A stretch of DNA of 64,000 bases. Source: Hysterangium stoloniferum. Its lineage: Eukaryota; Basidiomycota; Agaricomycetes; Hysterangiales; Hysterangiaceae. Of this stretch, positions 44,141 through 54,776 are shown piece by piece. Positions within the stretch are counted from its first letter, which is position 1, and each line of letters opens with the position of its first letter. Made by a program: the position numbers and the translations under genes. Location: the NCBI GenBank assembly GCA_015178975.1, contig WHVD01000128.1:62001-126000 (forward strand), written 5' to 3'. Below the pieces are notes generated by a model, which was not told the DNA's origin, made no database searches, and saw nothing but the letters and a program-made list of their open reading frames with translations.

Positions 44141-46854
44141 TGTCACAATCCATGGGTCATTCTACCACCTCGCACCAGATGTCACGTCGGGCCTTTTTTG
44201 GTTTTACAAGAGCAACGATTCCTTACGCAACTCATATTTCTGGTTGAATATCCGACCCGAGAGCGCGTACATACCATCATGCACTCATGTTAGCCCGACA
44301 AGGAGCGCATGTCTACACCCACAATGCGCTGCGCCGTCTGCCCGTACGAGAGGCGTGTTTCGACATTCGGCACAGTATTGTCGGATCACTTCCCGGGGAA
44401 GAGGGCAAAGATTAGGTCATGACAATGAACGGACACAGTGGACGCCGGGCCGCCATACACTCTGCATGGACAGCAGCACAGCTGAACTTGCAGTGGGGTA
44501 TATGCTCAGGAGCAGGGTGCAATGTATGTTGCTATAGAGTCACAGTTTCATGACGAATTGGCACAATCATAGGGTGTCACATCAACTGGTCTCTGGGTTC
44601 CATCTACTGAGTCCTGACCACGGACACAAGACATTGGAGTTAATGAAGACAATGCTGATGAAATACCAGATTATTTTTATTTTCTCTCATTGTAAGCTTC
44701 CAATGTCTTCCCCTGCCTTCATTCTGATTTATTGGGCAAAAAGTAAACATGTGTTTCTAGTGAAGGGTTCTGACTGAGGAAAAAAGCAAAACAGGGAAGG
44801 TGTAATCCCGTCGTCAATTGGGATCACTGGCGGTCACACAAGTTGACAGGACCACGGTGTATTGTCCAGAGCAGAACAAGATACAGGCAAGTGCAGCGTA
44901 CGGTAAGATCTAAGGTCCTGAAAACTTCCCGGCTACTTATACCGTACAACACGGTGATTATGTAATCACGTAAAACTAAAGGGTCCGTGCGTAAGACTGG
45001 GGGCACCATACAGAAGGCGTACAAACATCAACAAGCACGCCGACTGGTTCACAGTCGGCAATCGCGATTGGATACCCGCAAGTTTTCGCATGGGTGGCAT
45101 GGTGAGCTCGGAACGCATTTATCCCTGGTTTCTGACGGGTTACTATTAAGATGTTATGATTACTTATGTATGATGGTCAAGCCTTACTTGATGCATCATT
45201 TTCATATTATTTGCCACTTTATTTATCTGGGGTAAATTGGAACCCAATGGATCAGGACATTTCTGCAGACCTTTCAACATATTCAAAATGATCATTGTGT
45301 GTGTGGGGAGTATAGCTGAAGTTTTCATGGTGCTGTTCCTAGTCCAAATAACTTTCGGTTTGTCTGGGTGAGGTGACGGTACTCGTTGGAAACGGAAAAG
45401 GACTAAACATTTACAAATAGACTTTATATAACCAAACTTCGCGGAAATTGACGCATCATTCCAACGCCAACAGGTAGTCTTTCGGTGTGATGAAGAATAT
45501 ACAGTGAGGATATCCAAAACACTGAAATTGACATAATGTGATTCGTTAGCATTGTGATGTTTATTTATTTATTTAGTTTGAGTCAGCTGGCTTGCCAAAT
45601 ATGAATATTAGGGCCCTATGAAGAAAAGAACAGCTACAGGGTGCCTCCGGGCCGCCGGCAACCTCAACTTCTATCATTAAAACTTCTCGCATGCCTGGCC
45701 GTGTATCCGTTCAGGATTATGGCGTGCCGTAACCCCGTCCAGGAAGCTATGAATTTGCTGACACACTACGGATATCATGTGGGACACACAATTCTGTTTG
45801 CTAATATAATTTGACACTTCACTCAAACAAAAGCATACTAACAGAATTTTAATAGATTCAAAGGTTCGGGTGAATTGACAAGGCTTGGCAGCCACCCCGC
45901 GCATCCCACCTCGAGTACTGAATTTAATCAGACTAGCGTCTACGCTCTCTGCTACAATCATCAACAATTGCCGACAGAACTAGGTTGGAGTCGCATCGTC
46001 GTTCTCATGTCTAATTTTAGGACCCACAGCAGTACTAAAAACTATTTTGGAAAGGGCTACTATTTTGGAAAGGGCTTAGTCAATAGTCAGCTAATACTCG
46101 CTCATCCAAGGCAAATTCAAAATATTTTGAAAAGTACTGGTGAATTTTGAAAATTATATCGTTCGCAATATTTAACTACATCTTCTGTCGAGGTGCCTAT
46201 TGAAAGCCTGCAAGAACTTCTTCGGGGAAGGGAGCGACAAAGTCCCTTCTATATTTCAACCAATAACTACTGCTTTACTTCAAAAGCGGAAGCACAATAA
46301 ATCGGGAAACAACGCAAAAAATGGGGTCTCCCTCAGAGTGAATGTGCAACTCTTAAGGAAATATCATCAAACTGAACGGATTCCTGATGTTCATATGAGG
46401 CAGTTTGCTTGTTATTTTCCAACACACTCTAATAGGAGTAACCTTAATATTTCAGCAGATGCACAGTAAAGTGGCATGTCTCAACGGCTATGCAACATTA
46501 ATATTTTTAAAGAAGTCACAAGTCGATACGCATCTATTATTGTACAAATTGGGCTGCGCCGATGTATTAGAACCAGTGGGTTGTTTACCCTACATCGGCT
46601 GGAATGCAACGAACTGCTCCCGAGGAAGACGTTATCGATCAAAATTATGTCAATGGGAGCAATCCTGAGACACAGCAACATTTGAATTCCATTTTAAAAG
46701 TAAAATAAAATAAACCATTTATCTTGTGAATCATGTGTCACGTCCACAACCAATTTTATTCCATTCCAGGATTAAAGTGCCCTCCTTACCCATGATTATC
46801 ATTCTCAGTTGCTAAAATATATTTTAATAACGCAAAACAACAATTTAATATAAA
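44141..46854. other. No gene recognised
   Basis: Short open stretches only. TTTATTTATTTATTTAG at 45558-45575 could be another retroposon tail. No homology to the rest of the window noticed. Confidence 0.35.
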
Positions 46855-48769
46855 TCATAATTCTCTCCGATGCTGATTAGCACTTGGGACAAGCTTCCAT
46901 ATCATGGTCTGGTGTGCTCCGATCTTCACATTCGCAATACTCCCTTGCATAATGCCGAGGCTCTTTCCCCACTTCCCAGAGCCGTCTTTCTGCCAGAGAT
47001 CGAATACTTCATATAGCGCATTTTGCGCGGCAACCCCCTAGGTCGGCCGTGAGTGAGTAGAATATAGGTGGACGTATGAGCATCAGAAATCACCTGATCA
47101 ATGAATATGTCGCTCATGAGAACGCTGATTGTTTGGGATTTGGGGCTCGTGTTCATCAGTGCCGCGAGAAAGGAACTAAAAGGTTCGCGAAACATCAGGC
47201 TCATTGCCCACTGTCAAAAAATTAAACTCGACAGTCACTTATTGCTAAGGCCAGTACCCCACAGTGACAGATCACCACTACTGCCAACCACTCCTCGTTT
47301 CCAAATGCGATTAGCTGGAGGGGCATTCGGATCTTGATTGACATTAATGATTGCGTCGTTTGTGATTATTGACAGCGTCTCGTTGGTCTATGAGGTTGTG
47401 TAAGCCTAATGGTGGCAATAATCTCGAACGGGATGCCAACTGTAAAAACACACCATACTTGTCACATCATTTCCGAGAATAAGAGGGCTTTTCAAAATGG
47501 CCCACATGGACATATGAGTTACTTCAAGGTAAGAATGAGCATCAATATAAGGTTGAGCTTCAGTTCCAGAAAGCTACCATATTCATCATAGTTCATTCCT
47601 CCATTTCCAACTTCAAGCATGTCCAAATCGTTCCACTTTCCTTGGCCTGCCTTTTGCCCCAGGGGAGCGGCGAAATCTATTATCCGGGTCATTGCACAAT
47701 CTGTTGGTGATAGTTGTGTGAAATCAATGGACTGTAAGAATGAGGCAAAAGGACCGACGGAATCCGGGCAGTTTACAGTCTATGACAGATGTGCAGGGAC
47801 AACGATCATCGAATCGGTCGTAGTTCTGAGGAAGGAATGTTAAATGTTGACAATAACAACTGGTTTACGGGACGTACGTCGACGATATCACCCGAAATTC
47901 GCCAGCTGTTTGCAATAGTCTGGTAGAATAAACAATGTTGATCTAAAATATTACCCAAAGAATACGTACAACTGCGAAGTTCCAGGGACCATCTTCACCC
48001 CAATTGCACATCGAGTAAAGAATGGGACGTCCAGTGGCGTTCAAGGCTCGTGACATATTGTTATACCGTTCATAGGACAGCAATGGTGTTCCAGCACGAC
48101 CTTGATTGTAGCAATTGTCATACTCTGGCGGTAACGTGAGGGTTGAGAGCGCGTTAACGAGGTAATGAGGAAGGGGATACATACTCAAGTAATCGACACC
48201 CCAGGAAGCATAAGTCTTTGCATCAACTTCCTCGAAGTCCAAGGATCCAAATCGTCCACCGCAGGTATATGTTCCGGCGCTACTATATATTCCAAACTAT
48301 GGCGCTTGAGCGGAAGAATTAATAGGTTGCTGATTTAACGCACCTTCAGACCCATTGCGTGGATCTTGTCAGCTAGGTTCTTCACGCCATTAGGGAACTT
48401 CTGGGGGTCAGCGACGGGCGCACCCGTAGAGTTGTCCCTTGCTGGAGCCTGCCAACCTAGTCAAGCCATACGTTCAGCCACCGGCCGCCACTCAACACCT
48501 GGAAAACTCACAATCATCCATGATGATATCTTCCAATATTTTCGTGATAAAATTGATCATCAATATGGGCCACACTCACATTGATATCCAAGTTTATCCA
48601 GCTTATTGTCGACAACTGCTTGGGCAGCACTAATAATAGTGTCTTCGCTGATAGAACAACCAAAATGATTCCATGTGTTCCAACCCATTTGAGGAGTCAG
48701 AGCGAGGCCATTGTTGTATGACCATGCCACGGAATATAGCAAAGACAGTATATAAAATAACTTGTACAT
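46855..48769 (-). CDS. Alpha-galactosidase, glycoside hydrolase family 27
   Basis: Secreted enzyme releasing alpha-1,6-linked galactose from galactomannans and raffinose sugars. Twelve exons fit, all with GT/AG introns: 48769-48580, 48529-48512, 48456-48344, 48296-48185, 48124-47973, 47919-47878, 47825-47759, 47700-47578, 47521-47454, 47387-47239, 47175-47094 and 47037-46855. The total is 1299 nt, in frame, 432 aa. A signal peptide (MYKLFYILSLLYSVAWS) precedes LALTPQMGWNTWNHFGC. GIYSSAGTYTCGGRFGSL follows. The catalytic nucleophile lies in YLKYDNC, formed across an intron. SWRISGDI holds the acid/base Asp region. QGKWNDLDMLEVGNGGM and ILKSPLILGND are present, and the C-terminal beta-domain ends HRREL. 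Length is normal for fungal GH27. No lesion seen. Confidence 0.93.
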
Positions 48770-49063
48770 TGGGAATTGTTAAAGAAGGAAGCTGTCGTCT
48801 TCTTCGTGTCAGCCGCCCGTCAAATAAGTAGAGTCGAGCTAACCGAGCAGTTGGCCCTGTGATGCACGTCAGGTGCACCCAAAGAATCGCCTGACCACAG
48901 AATCTCGGGCTGTCCACATATTCTGATTAGAATTCATATGACGTCTAGGTAGAAACTGTAAGTACCAACGAAGGAATCGGAACGAGATCAGCCAGGTGGC
49001 CGATACGTCATTAAGGTCGCTTATCACGTGATATGTTGTATGTTGACCTCGTGACTTTCTTTT
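48770..49063. other. Upstream region of the alpha-galactosidase gene
   Basis: About 290 bp between the gene start and the LINE tail; no clear TATA box or other motif was picked out. Confidence 0.4.
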
Positions 49064-49150
49064 TTTTGCTATTTTTTCTTTTTTTTGATATATTTGCATC
49101 CCCCTTCAATAACTGCTAGGGGGTGAAAAGCGTGATTTTCTATTGGGCCA
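49064..49150 (-). mobile_element. LINE 3' tail
   Basis: On the minus strand CTTTTCACCCCCTAGC, then GGGGGATGCAAATATATC and an A-rich tail. It matches the 3' end of the insertion at 43581-44127. Immediately after the tail comes GTCACGAGG, the same 9 bp that follow the poly(A) at 44132-44140. Only the last 90 bp or so is present. Confidence 0.65.
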
Positions 49151-49690
49151 TGGGAAAGTGCCGCGCAGGGTGTCGCGACTGCCGCGAACACCTCAAGATA
49201 CCCTCAAATATGCACTTAACTAGTATGAGATAGATATAGTTTGTATATATTCTTCATAATATATCAATCTGTGTTGGATAACACCATTGAAACTTCTCAT
49301 ATCCATCAGGAAAATGTTTTCGGTACTTGATCTCCCTTATTGCACTTAATCATATTCAAGGTAAGTAAGGTGAATAAGCCAGCATTTCGCACTTGAAATG
49401 CCCTTGAAAATTTTTACTGCAAGTACAATTCATGTAATTTAAGGCAACATACTGATTTCAAGGGCTTCAAGCCGGAGTAAGAAGAAAATGGCAAATAATG
49501 TATATTTGATATGTAAGAGTGCTCAAGTACAGGTCTAAGGTAGAAGTTCAGGACTCATCAGCATGCATAAGGTATGTAAGTATATACATACAAAAAGGTA
49601 TGAAGGATGTTCACCCAGGTCTAGACCATGAAAACCAGACCAATCCAAACATCTACAGACACACACAGTCAAAGACTGAGCATTGTCAAA
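49151..49690. other. No gene recognised
   Basis: AT-rich; nothing identified. Confidence 0.35.
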
Positions 49691-50290
49691 GACATATATC
49701 ACATGCCTCCATCTTTTTATTATTATTTTAATACATTTATATACCGCATCACATAACTAAGATACATAGCATTGGGAGAAAAACTGGGGGGGTGGCAGGA
49801 TATGTATATAGCTGGTTGGTATGGGCAACAGGGTCAAATGTAGGGAAGGGGAGGGCAGGGATGGTGGGCCAGTTATGCTTTCCGGCAAGCATTGGAGGCG
49901 GTGATGAACTCAGCTAGGGCTTCAAGGCCCTTGTGGGTGCTGAGGATAATGGGGAGTGATATGTCTTGAGAGGCAGTGTGGAGGGTGTGGCAGTGTTCCT
50001 CGTTAAGGGGGCACTCAGAAAGGATGTGGTGTGGGACTGGATGTCTTCTGTGCTGCAGGGGCAGGAGGTGGGGAGGTCAGGGAGGAAACATTGGTAGTAG
50101 GCTCCAAAGAAGCCATGGCCCAAGATGGCCTGGATGACGTGTGTGTGGATGTGGCCGGGAAGAAATGCAGTGACGCAGACCCAATGCGGGTACTGTGGGG
50201 CTCCATGCCAAGTGCAATACCCACTAAAACTCCCTGGTGGCTTTGTGGGATTTTAACCCACTACCTGAACAAGTGGTCAGCATAATGTGA
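49690..50290 (-). mobile_element. LINE C-terminal remnant (second type)
   Basis: Minus strand. ILGHGFFGAYYQ, FLPDLPTSCPCSTEDIQS, then in another frame RDHILSECPLNEEH, DISLPIIL and ALAEFITASNACRKA, the end of an RNase H-bearing LINE polyprotein family common in Agaricomycetes. At least one frameshift. An A/T-rich tail lies near 49710-49735. Confidence 0.7.
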
Positions 50291-50427
50291 GACCAGGATT
50301 GACAACATACGCCACTCAGCCGTTGCACCTCTCTTGTTTGATATGCACCTGACATGTCTGAGAAGATGTATTATAAGAAAAGGAACAGATGGTAAAGACA
50401 AGGATGCTTACCCTTCATTCATGATCA

Positions 50428-50578
50428 TTGACTGCTCCTGTAGTTTTGAATAATAAGTGAAAGGAATGAAGGGTCGACTCAAACGATACTCACATCATTT
50501 TTGTTCCTTGTTAGTTGGTTTCCCTGTAGTTTTGAACAATAAGTGAAAGGAATGAATGGTCAACTCAAAAGATACTTG
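50428..50578 (+). repeat. Direct repeat, two units of about 56 bp
   Basis: CCTGTAGTTTTGAATAATAA (50428 onward) and CCTGTAGTTTTGAACAATAA (50523 onward) start two units that stay alike through GTGAAAGGAATGAA and CTCAAA(C/A)GATACT. They lie upstream of the broken P450 copy. Confidence 0.6.
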
Positions 50579-50807
50579 CCTTTTTTTTTGATCCATTTGG
50601 TGAGCTGCGAAGAACTACATGAGTAGGGAATATATTAGCACGACGACTTCTCACATTCAACAGGTTATGGACCCCGCCCACGAAGGTGTGGCTCGACTTG
50701 ACCAAATATTTACAGAATATGATCTGCAGATTAATAGTTAGTGTGATATTTTTTATGTGTTTTTGTCAAGATATCAATATGTAAATTACAGTCATACTCA
50801 TGTCAGC

Positions 50808-51070
50808 TGTAAGCCTGGTGCCCCAGTCTTATGCTTTCACTCATTGTTCCCATTATGTGTTCACCCTTTGTTTCTTGTTTCCTTTGTTCCACTCCTTTTG
50901 TTCTGGCATGTGACCACAGCATACATGTATATAGCCTAGGTAGTTTTCTCTCTCTTTCCTTACCATATGCTGTAACCTCCTGTATCCTGTCTCAGTTCTA
51001 GACAATACACCATGGTCCTGTCAACTTGTGTGACCACCAGTGATCCCATCGACAATGGGATTCCATCAAC
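50808..51070 (+). mobile_element. Candidate short solo LTR, relative of 811-1059
   Basis: It starts TGTAAGCCTGGTGCCCCAG and ends near ATCAACA. GTATATAGCC inside may be a TATA box. It lies just 5' of the P450 copy. No clear target duplication. Confidence 0.35.
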
Positions 51071-51468
51071 ACAATCATGAATAAGAGAGGGCAGCACTTC
51101 TCATCTCTTCATACCCTCAAGCCTTTACAACCAACTACTATGTTTATTATCTACATGACAGCTGCAATTATCCTCTTTGGCACTCTCACAGTTCTCCATA
51201 CGATGTTCAGATGTATTAGGTCAAGTTCAATTGTGCACCTTCATGGACCGAAATCAGAGTCATGGCTTGTTGGTATGTGTAATTTCAGCTTGCATTTTAT
51301 ATTCTTTCCTAACAGAATATAACACCCAGGGAATCTTCCTGCCTTTGTATGGCCTCGAGAGGCTGGCAATGTGGATTTTGCTTGGATGAAAGAATTTGGG
51401 AACACATTGGCGATTAAGGGGGTTATGGGAGTATGTTGTCCTATAATTTAAATGCAATACAGTGTTTC

Positions 51469-52519
51469 TGTTACGACCGGACAATCCCGCCGGACTCTGG
51501 GCACTAACCCGTACGCCCCCACGCGCTACAAGCACCAATCGTCTGTTTATAGGATTTCCCGCCCGGACTCCGTTATGTCAAGACTCGTTACGTTTCGACC
51601 TCATTACGATACATATCAGTCACCGGACTTCCCCCGGACTCCGTCTCTGTCTATGTCCGTCTTCGTCCCACGCATCAGTCACCGGTCCCCGCTTAAGAAT
51701 CCCGTTACCGCTCTAATCGAGCCCCATTCCCGTTTTAGTCAAATGACCTGTCACGATTTAGGACTCCGCTCCCGCTCCGTTTCCCGTTATGGGTTATGCT
51801 TTGTCACGATTCGGACTCCGCTCCGTTCCGTTCCGTTCCATTCCGTTCCGTTCCGTTCCATTCCGTTCCGTTCCGTTCCATTCCGTTCCGTTCCGTTCCA
51901 TTCCGTTCCGTTCCGTTCCGTTCCGTTCCGTTCCGTTCCGTTCCGTTCCGTTCCGTTCCGTTCCGTTCCGTTCCGTTCCGTTCCGTTCCGTTCCGTTCCG
52001 TTCCGTTCCGTTCCGTTCCGTTCCATTCCGTTCCGTTCCGTTCCATTCCGTTCCGTTCCGTTCCATTCCTAACACCAATTTGGTGTTTACTATTCCCGTT
52101 TCATGTTTTGTTAGTTTCGTTTCGCCATTACTGGATTTGGTATGTCATTCACTCCATGGTCTATATAAACTGGCAGATGTTGTACATACAATCCAGTCAG
52201 AAAATTAGCTTAGATTCCCCCCAGTAATCTAATACATTTTCCTCTCTAAACCCTACTCTTATCAGACCGCTCACACTAGTCGGAGCCCACGGGTTCCGGC
52301 ACATCTAAACTCTCTCGACCATCTCGACTCACAACTCACAACTCACGACCTACGACTCACGACCCATGAACCCCTGCCCGGACTCCCCGGGACTCCCGTC
52401 CGCCTGTCTGAAATTGGACAACACGATCTAGTGAGGGCGCAGCCTATAAGCTGAAGCCAAGTCCTACCGGATATCCCGCGGGTTTCTCCGGAAACCCAGC
52501 CTGTGTGTGTATCCTAACA
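51469..52519 (+). mobile_element. Solo LTR1 with GTTTC target duplication
   Basis: It starts TGTTACGACCGG and ends ATCCTAACA, flanked by GTTTC at 51464-51468 and 52520-52524. It has the usual palindrome (AACACCAATTTGGTGTT) and TATA box (TCTATATAAACTGGCAG), plus a long CCGTT array. Its sequence is less decayed (more CG pairs) than the other LTR1 copies, so it is likely the youngest here. Confidence 0.9.
51816..52070 (+). repeat. CCGTT pentanucleotide array in the LTR
   Basis: About 50 pentamers. The outer parts show a 20-bp rhythm in which every fourth unit is CCATT; the centre is pure CCGTT. Other LTR1 copies have only 2-5 units at this position, just before ATTCCTAACACC. Confidence 0.95.
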
Positions 52520-52759
52520 GTTTCACTGACACAAAGTCTTGTTACCACCTTTCCAGGAAGATATACTGATAACAGTGGATCCCAAGGCATGTGTGATCAT
52601 GTTCATAATAGCCAAATATATGGATTAAAATATATTCTATAGGCAATGCAATACACCCTCAACACCTCAGGGTACAATTTTGCAAAACCACAGTCCACAA
52701 ACTGTAAGGTGCTCTGGTATTTCAAACAGAACAGATAGTACAATAAGGACTAAAGACAA

Positions 52760-53277
52760 CACTTAACTTGCTTGACCAGAGGGGCAAAATGCTAAGAGTT
52801 GTGGGGTAAAGAGTCATGGCTTGCCAATGACATCTTCAAGGGTATTGGAGAGGGAGTAAGGTGACTGAAGACTAAATGGGGGTAATCTAAGTCAATATTA
52901 GAACTGAAGAATAGTAGCATACATGGTAGGAACTTTATATAAAGATGTAATGGATGAGCAGAGGTCCAATCAAGGAAGTGAGAAGTAGTGACAGGTCAAA
53001 AGAAACATGGATAGGGGTAAGGATCAAACTACAAGTGAATACAATGTGATTAGGGCATACTAAAGGTATGAGGTGACAAGATATCATTTACACATAGAAC
53101 AGGTGATGGGAGGGCATCATGATGGAGATGGAATGGGATGATGAAAAGGGAAAGCTACAGTGAACCAAGTGTCAGAGTGCTGTGGTGACACCATGGTTAG
53201 GGGTACCAATAGCAGGACACCAGAGGGTGAGGAGGGTAAAACAAGATTGCAGAGGTTGAATGACTGGGATCCTAACT
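52760..53277 (-). mobile_element. LTR3-family solo LTR, second copy
   Basis: Homologous to 27701-28217 over its length. The ends are eroded and no clean duplication was found. Confidence 0.55.
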
Positions 53278-54716
53278 GGGCTGAGCAATTCTATTTGCTA
53301 CAGCTCCTGAAAGTGGTTTTCCCTGATTTTTCATCATTTCAGAGGGCCAGGCTCCAGGTGCAATGGCATTGACTTGGATTGGAATGTCTTGTCAAGCCAG
53401 TTTGGTGGTGAGCATCATCAAGAGGTGGGATGCAGCAGCCTTCTCAGAGCTGTATGCAAACTGAAAAATTGAAGTCATGTACATCACCAACAGCACTGAG
53501 AGGTAAGGGTGAAGAATTCAACGCATAATTTCGGGAGTGCGTACTTGTTTGGGAAAATGTGAAGTCTCTGCTCTTTCTTCTCTATTTCTTTGACAAGTAC
53601 TAAAATGCTTTGATTATCTGTCACCTCTGCAACAAACCTACCAAAAGATGACTTTCTATTTCCAAGAGCTGTATAACGGAAAAATTCTCACGAAAATATT
53701 GAGCCAGAGAATCCCATTGCATTACTTTCTTCCACGACCTTACCTAACACATTTTTCCTTCATCATGTGATATATACGCGTGCACCATTACTCGCCAGAC
53801 CTCTCACAAATTGGACACCCCTATCCGGCGGCCATGAGGGAAATGGGATGATCAGTAAGTATGCGTATATATTGTCTACAGTCATCTAGGAGAGCTCGCA
53901 AGCTCGACGTGACTCAGTTAGACACCCTACCATTTCAAGATCCCTATTTGCTAACCGATATGGAGCCTTACTATAGAATTAGGTAGTGTGGGGAGTCTCT
54001 GGTAGTCTACATCAAGGGCATAGAGACCCCCAAATTCCTGATGCAGACCACAAAAAGTACAACCGAAATAGCGGAGCATTCACAGCGGCGTCGAAGCAGG
54101 GAAGAAGCTTGAATTTCCCGCTGTTCGGATCGTGTGTAATCAAACAACGAACATGTGATAAGTAGAACTCCCCAATTCCAAGGACATGTGATGTGTGCCC
54201 AAGCAATAGGCCTGCAAAAAACGGTAATGAAGCCCCCTCCAGACGACAGGTCGGGCCTAGCGCACGAGTTGATCCTACGAAGACGGTAATGAGGCAGACA
54301 CCCGATGTATTTATCCTGGCGAGCTTTCTTTTCAGATTCGTTGCTCACTGTTATCTGGGAGTCTATTATTTTCAAAGACAATATTCGGACCGAAATTCAA
54401 CCGAATCCGAGCAGAATTGTGCTGCGGAGATGTCGATTCTTTCATTTTGCCACTGTAGCCTCTTTCCATTACATAATTCACCAATTCGAGACACCGCCTT
54501 CGGCGGAGGGTGATGTTCCTACTTTGTCACGGCCCTCTTCCCACAATTAGTTCATCTTACTTCCCAAACTGGACCAAATTTGGTTCCGGATGTCACACCC
54601 TATAACAGGATGGCAGAAACGGCATCTTATCATGATCGCGGGATAGATACATTATTCAGTTTTCAAGATTTCAGCGATGTTACGCCGTGCTCGCGTCAGC
54701 GCGCAATCTTGGATAA
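53278..54716. other. No gene recognised
   Basis: Nothing identified on either strand. The last 60 bp (54717-54776) is conserved with 51080-51139 and is the P450 leader/promoter. Confidence 0.4.
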
Positions 54717-54776
54717 GAAAGGGCATGGCCGCACTTCTCATCTTTTGATACCCTCAAGCCTTGACAACCTACTACG

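Larger units (their letters stand above)
51140..52740 (+). pseudogene. P450 copy 1, 5' exons only, split by a solo LTR
   Basis: Exon 1 (51140-51272, MFIIYMTAAIILFGTLTVL, membrane anchor) and exon 2 correspond to the intact P450 at 54777, as does the 60-bp leader before the ATG. A solo LTR occupies 51469-52519 in the second intron. After it come exons matching KDILMTADPK and ALQYILNTSGY (about 52560-52700), again separated by an intron that starts GCATGT. Sequence homologous to the rest of the gene is absent after about 52740. Confidence 0.75.

Noticed and set aside
43406-44537. ORFs across the poly(A)-tailed insertion
   Set aside because: One runs through the poly(A) tract as poly-Lys, showing it is not a gene.
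51452-52227. ORFs encoding FRSVP or ERNGT repeats on both strands
   Set aside because: Translation of the CCGTT microsatellite inside a solo LTR.
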